Source: Marasmitruncus massiliensis (GTDB lineage Bacteria; Bacillota; Clostridia; Oscillospirales; Ruminococcaceae). Taken from it: a DNA stretch of 64,000 nucleotides. Location of the stretch: positions 62,001 through 126,000 of the forward strand of contig NZ_FYDE01000005.1 in NCBI RefSeq assembly GCF_900186535.1, written 5' to 3'. Below the pieces are notes generated by a model. The model ran no database searches, was not told the origin of the DNA, and saw only the letters and a list, made by a program, of their open reading frames with translations. Positions 60,915-64,000 of this stretch are shown here, piece by piece (the first letter of the stretch is position 1; every line of letters begins with the position of its first letter). The translations under genes were made by a program, and so were the position numbers.

Positions 60915-63124
60915 CCGCACACCTCGCCAAGCAGATAAACCAGATTGGTGTATCTGCGGGATTTGCGATGGTTGTCCACCATATAGCAGACCGTTTCCCG
61001 GGAGCCCAGAATGATCAGCAGCTTTTTGGCACGCGTCACGGCGGTATAAAGCAGGCTGCGGTAGTACATCCGGCTTTTCCCAGCCATCAGCGGGAGAATC
61101 ACCGCATCGTACTCATTGCCCTGGCTCTTATGAACGGTAATCGCGTAAGCCAGTTCCAGCTCGTTTGCCATATCGAAGGAATATTCGGCCGTCCGGTCAT
61201 CAAACCGGACAATGATGGAAGTCGAGGGCTTATTAATCAGTTCAATCACGCCGATATCCCCGTTAAAAACGCCCATGCCCGCTTCCCCGTCTTCCTTTTC
61301 CCATACCAGATCATAATTGTTTTTGATCTGCATGACCTTGTCGCCTTCCCGGAAAACAACCGATCCCGCGGTGAATTCTTTCTTTGACGGGTCGGGCGGG
61401 TTAATTGCCTGCTGCAAAATCCGGTTCAGCTCTCCTGTACCGGCCGCGCCCACGCGGGTGGGGGCGATCACCTGAATATCCCACATTGGGGAATAGCCGT
61501 AGCTCTGCGGCAGGCGCCGCACGCACAGATCAGCTGCGGTTGCCGCCATATGGAGCGCGGAACTGTCCGGAAGAAAGAAAAAGTCGTTGTCCCGCGTGTC
61601 CATCTGAGGATATTCCCCTGTCACAATCGCGTGCGCGTTGGTAATAATCAGGCTTTGGGCCGCCTGACGGAAAATCTCCGTCAGGTGGACTACCGGGAAG
61701 CATCCGGAATCAATCAGATCTCCCAGCAGATTTCCCGCGCCGACCGACGGGAGCTGATCGGGGTCGCCGACCAGAATGAGACGGCAGGAAAATTTCAGCG
61801 CCCGCAGCAGCGATTCAAACAACAGCGTGTCCATCATGGAGGTCTCGTCAATAATGACCGCGTCGCATGGCAGCGGATTTTTCTCATTGCGTTTGAATTT
61901 CGTCGTCCCTGAGCCGTCGGAAAAGTCCACTTCCAGCAGCCGATGGACCGTTTTCGCCTCGACGCCGGTCAGTTCGCTCATCCGTTTGGCGGCGCGGCCT
62001 GTGGGCGCCGCCAGCGACACCTTTTCCCCCATCTGCCCCAGCAGATGGATAATGGCGGAAATCGCGGTGGTTTTTCCGGTTCCGGGGCCGCCTGTCAGAA
62101 TCATCACCTGCCGCGAAATTGCCGTAATGATCGCTTTGCGCTGCAAATCCGCATAAGTAATGCCCTGTTCCTGTTCGTGGCGCGCCACAAATTCCTCCGC
62201 GTCGGGCAGGTTTTCCGGTTCCGTCTGGCCCAGCATCATCGACAGCTTTGAAGCGATGAAGCACTCCGCTTCATAATAGCGCGGCAGATACACAAACGAC
62301 TCCTCCCGCACTTTCAGGCGTACCAGTTCGTTTTTCTCCACCATATCGGCTATGACATCGCCCACCAGATAACTGTCCACGTCGACCAACTTATGGCCTG
62401 TTTCAGCTACCTTCCGTTCGGGCAGGCAGACATGGCCGTTTCCGCTGTTGTGGCGCAGGATATACAGAACACCCGCAGACACCCTTTCGTAGCTGTCCGG
62501 CGCAAGCCCGTTTTTCACGGCGATCTGGTCGGCCAGCTCAAACGGCACGCCAATTTCGTCACAGCACAGAATAAACGGATTATTCGAAACCATTTCCTGC
62601 GCGGAAACGCCGAACTTTTTCCATGTCCTGATCGCATAGGATGCGGAAATTCCGAACTGATTTAAAAAGATCATCACCGTGCGGATGCCAAACAGTTTTC
62701 CGTATTCTCCGGCAATCTGCTGCGCCTTTTTCGGGGAAATCCCATCAATTTCCGCCAGTTTTTCCGGCGTTTGCTCAATTATGGTCAGGGTATCGTCGCC
62801 GAATTTCCCCACCATCTTTTTTGCAAGAACAGGCCCCACGCCCTTGATTGCTCCGGAGGACAAATAAGACGCGATAGCTGAAGCGGTGGCGGGCATCAGG
62901 CGCTCATAAATCTGGGCTTTCAGCTGAAGCCCGTATTTCGCGTGGGTGGAGTAGGTTCCGGTTACAATCAGCGTCTCACCCACCGCGATATCGGCAAATT
63001 CCCCAACCACCGTTACCAGTTCCGAATCCGTCGCCATTTCCAAAACGGTGAAGCCGGTTTCCGCGCTGTGGAACACAATCGATTCCACGCTTCCCTCCAG
63101 TCTGTACAGGTCTGCGCCGTTCAT
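60911..63124 (-). CDS. recD2: RecD-like ATP-dependent helicase RecD2
   Basis: 737 residues. N-terminal OB-like and helical domain (DLYRLEGSVESIVFHSAETG, SSGAIKGVGPVLAKKMVGKF with a helix-hairpin-helix), then the SF1B core: VMILTGGPGTGKTTAISAII (motif I), DAVIIDETSMMDTLLFESLL (II), LVGDPDQLPSVGAGNLLGDL (III), and ELELAYAITVHKSQGNEYDA (V). It is a 5'-3' helicase involved in replication-fork stability. It overlaps comF by 4 bases; a consensus promoter lies upstream. Confidence 0.96.
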   Translation of the reverse strand: MNGADLYRLEGSVESIVFHSAETGFTVLEMATDSELVTVVGEFADIAVGETLIVTGTYSTHAKYGLQLKAQIYERLMPATASAIASYLSSGAIKGVGPVLAKKMVGKFGDDTLTIIEQTPEKLAEIDGISPKKAQQIAGEYGKLFGIRTVMIFLNQFGISASYAIRTWKKFGVSAQEMVSNNPFILCCDEIGVPFELADQIAVKNGLAPDSYERVSAGVLYILRHNSGNGHVCLPERKVAETGHKLVDVDSYLVGDVIADMVEKNELVRLKVREESFVYLPRYYEAECFIASKLSMMLGQTEPENLPDAEEFVARHEQEQGITYADLQRKAIITAISRQVMILTGGPGTGKTTAISAIIHLLGQMGEKVSLAAPTGRAAKRMSELTGVEAKTVHRLLEVDFSDGSGTTKFKRNEKNPLPCDAVIIDETSMMDTLLFESLLRALKFSCRLILVGDPDQLPSVGAGNLLGDLIDSGCFPVVHLTEIFRQAAQSLIITNAHAIVTGEYPQMDTRDNDFFFLPDSSALHMAATAADLCVRRLPQSYGYSPMWDIQVIAPTRVGAAGTGELNRILQQAINPPDPSKKEFTAGSVVFREGDKVMQIKNNYDLVWEKEDGEAGMGVFNGDIGVIELINKPSTSIIVRFDDRTAEYSFDMANELELAYAITVHKSQGNEYDAVILPLMAGKSRMYYRSLLYTAVTRAKKLLIILGSRETVCYMVDNHRKSRRYTNLVYLLGEVCG

Positions 63125-63159
63125 CCGTTACACCGTCCTTCATTTGCTTTAACCGTTTT

Positions 63160-63188
63160 ATTATAATGCATTGCGTTCCTGTTTGCAA
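63160..63188 (-). promoter_or_regulatory. Promoter of recD2-comF
   Basis: On the minus strand -35 TTGCAA (63183-63188), exactly 17 bp, -10 TATAAT (63160-63165), 36 bases before the recD2 ATG. Confidence 0.75.
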
Positions 63189-63196
63189 CGCCGCCT

Positions 63197-63529
63197 CTAA
63201 ACCTTCATCAGTGCGATCAGTTCTTCCGGAGTTCGCGCGAACAGCGCGCCGGTGCTTTTTGTAAGCTGTTCGCAGGCCTTGACTTCCTCTTCGTTCAGCC
63301 CCGCGTTGTAAAGTACATAGATTTGACGGCTGGGGTTGGCCTCCCACTGCATGCAGGCATACAGAAGCGACATCTGGTCCCCGGTATTTTTCCCCTCGCC
63401 ACCGATTGGGATCACCTTGTAAACACGGTTGGATTTGCGGCTGTAACGGACGGCAGTCCATGTGCATAACTGAACCAAACCAACACACGCCAACAGCGCT
63501 ACTGCTACCCAGATCAACACATCCAACAT
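63197..63529 (-). CDS. Small membrane protein, unknown
   Basis: 110 residues from ATG 63529, with GAGGTG six bases upstream (a GTG at 63538 is part of that site). One N-terminal helix (LDVLIWVAVALLACVGLVQL) then a soluble domain (NRVYKVIPIGGEGKNTGDQM, LYNAGLNEEEVKACEQLTKS). No family recognised; the fold looks alpha/beta. It lies between metK and recD2 and is separated from metK by a hairpin that includes its ribosome site. Confidence 0.7.
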   Translation of the reverse strand: MLDVLIWVAVALLACVGLVQLCTWTAVRYSRKSNRVYKVIPIGGEGKNTGDQMSLLYACMQWEANPSRQIYVLYNAGLNEEEVKACEQLTKSTGALFARTPEELIALMKV

Positions 63530-63535
63530 AAAAAT

Positions 63536-63564
63536 CACCTCGAAGTATCCTATGCTTCGAGGTG
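63536..63564 (-). terminator. metK terminator overlapping the ribosome site of the next gene
   Basis: CACCTCGAAG (63536-63545) and CTTCGAGGTG (63555-63564) pair around 9 bases. On the minus strand the second arm ends in GAGGTG, followed by ATTTTTATG: the ribosome site, T-run and start codon are all within 12 bases. Confidence 0.7.
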
Positions 63565-63589
63565 AAAAAGTGTTATGATTTTTGCATTT

Positions 63590-64000
63590 TTATTTTAAAG
63601 CGGCCAAAATGGCATCGGTTTTGTCTGTTTTTTCCCAGCTGACGCCCAAATCTTCCCTCCCCATATGGCCGTATGCCGCAAGCTGGCGGTAGATCGGCCG
63701 GCGCAGGTCGAGATTTTTGATAATCATAGCCGGGCGCAGATCAAATACTTTGTCGACTGCCTGCGCAAGCCGTTCGTCGCTGACAGTTCCTGTCCCAAAG
63801 GTGTTGACATTGACCGAAACCGGGCGCGCCACCCCGATGGCGTATGCCACCTGCACTTCACAGCGTTTTGCCAGCCCTGCGGCCACAATGTTCTTCGCTA
63901 CATGCCGCGCCGCGTAAGCAGCGGAACGATCCACCTTGGTCGGGTCTTTCCCGGAGAACGCTCCGCCGCCATGGCGCCCGAAGCCGCCATAGGTATCTAC
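63590..64000 (-). CDS. metK: S-adenosylmethionine synthetase (C-terminal part; 5' end outside the window)
   Basis: 137 codons of the C-terminal third are visible; the frame is open to base 64000. It contains the [19 protein letters not shown] signature (residues of the ATP/Met site and K+ loop), [40 protein letters not shown] and [20 protein letters not shown], all typical of MetK. It makes SAM from ATP and methionine. A SAM-responsive riboswitch, if any, would be outside the window. Confidence 0.96.
   Translation of the reverse strand, partial: VDTYGGFGRHGGGAFSGKDPTKVDRSAAYAARHVAKNIVAAGLAKRCEVQVAYAIGVARPVSVNVNTFGTGTVSDERLAQAVDKVFDLRPAMIIKNLDLRRPIYRQLAAYGHMGREDLGVSWEKTDKTDAILAALK

Overview
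The window is chromosomal DNA from a low-to-mid GC, spore-forming anaerobic member of the Clostridia. The placement is an inference: an Oscillospirales/Ruminococcaceae-type genome fits the gene set best. The supporting evidence is two CotF-type coat genes, Cys-rich small proteins with sigma-K-like promoters, a YesMN two-component system next to a TRAP transporter, ThyX, a split-P glycine cleavage system, ferredoxin-like oxidoreductases and a selenocysteine insertion system. No rRNA, prophage or CRISPR array is present. The only mobile element is one decayed IS200-type insertion.

Layout. 1-5815 (+): a transporter operon joining a CUT1 sugar importer (lipoprotein, two permeases) to a MacA-like adaptor and an FtsX-like permease, with no ATPase in view. 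5804-9476: a redox cluster (SDR and DUF362 ferredoxin protein on -, MerR regulator and ferredoxin-tailed aldo/keto reductase on +) arranged around two divergent promoters, both with the 19-bp spacer typical of MerR control. 9593-11813 (+): a DUF3842 protein, a transcription attenuator, an ECF S-component and an overlapping P-loop kinase fused to an unknown domain. 11849-12526: a small divergent regulator pair with palindromic operators. 12643-18503 (-): rlmD, then the selenocysteine operon cysteine desulfurase-selA-selB-selC (tRNA-Sec, UCA anticodon); selD is not here. 18693-22156 (-): a DUF1576 membrane protein with a small partner, a zinc-ribbon membrane protein and an MFS carrier. 22285-28729 (-): TRAP transporter dctPQM with YesM/YesN. 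28885-35908 (-): a complete glycine cleavage locus gcvT-gcvH-gcvPA-gcvPB-lplA-lpd behind a consensus promoter and a tandem glycine riboswitch with terminator.

36027-47653 holds mostly housekeeping genes on -: hydrolase, Usp-like protein, cation diffusion facilitator, yebC, U32 peptidase, mltG, 5-formyl-THF cyclo-ligase, DJ-1, acetyltransferase, DUF2156, a thymidylate-kinase-like protein and thyX. Two small + strand genes (57 and 55 residues) sit in the gaps. 47725-49635 contains a likely sporulation gene, the IS200 remnant and a small ORF. 49760-64000 has pcrA, Na+-pumping decarboxylase beta and gamma subunits without alpha, the galKT operon with a divergent AraC regulator, mscS, coat genes, an mreB-family gene, comF, recD2, a small membrane protein and the 3' part of metK.

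The most notable observations are the mixed importer/exporter operon, the ECF transporter with its fused kinase and attenuator, the MerR-type double promoter, the IS200 transposase interrupted by TGA in a genome that also decodes UGA as selenocysteine, and two terminators whose 3' arm doubles as the Shine-Dalgarno sequence of the next gene. All functional statements rest on reading the sequence and on knowledge of the families; no database search was run.
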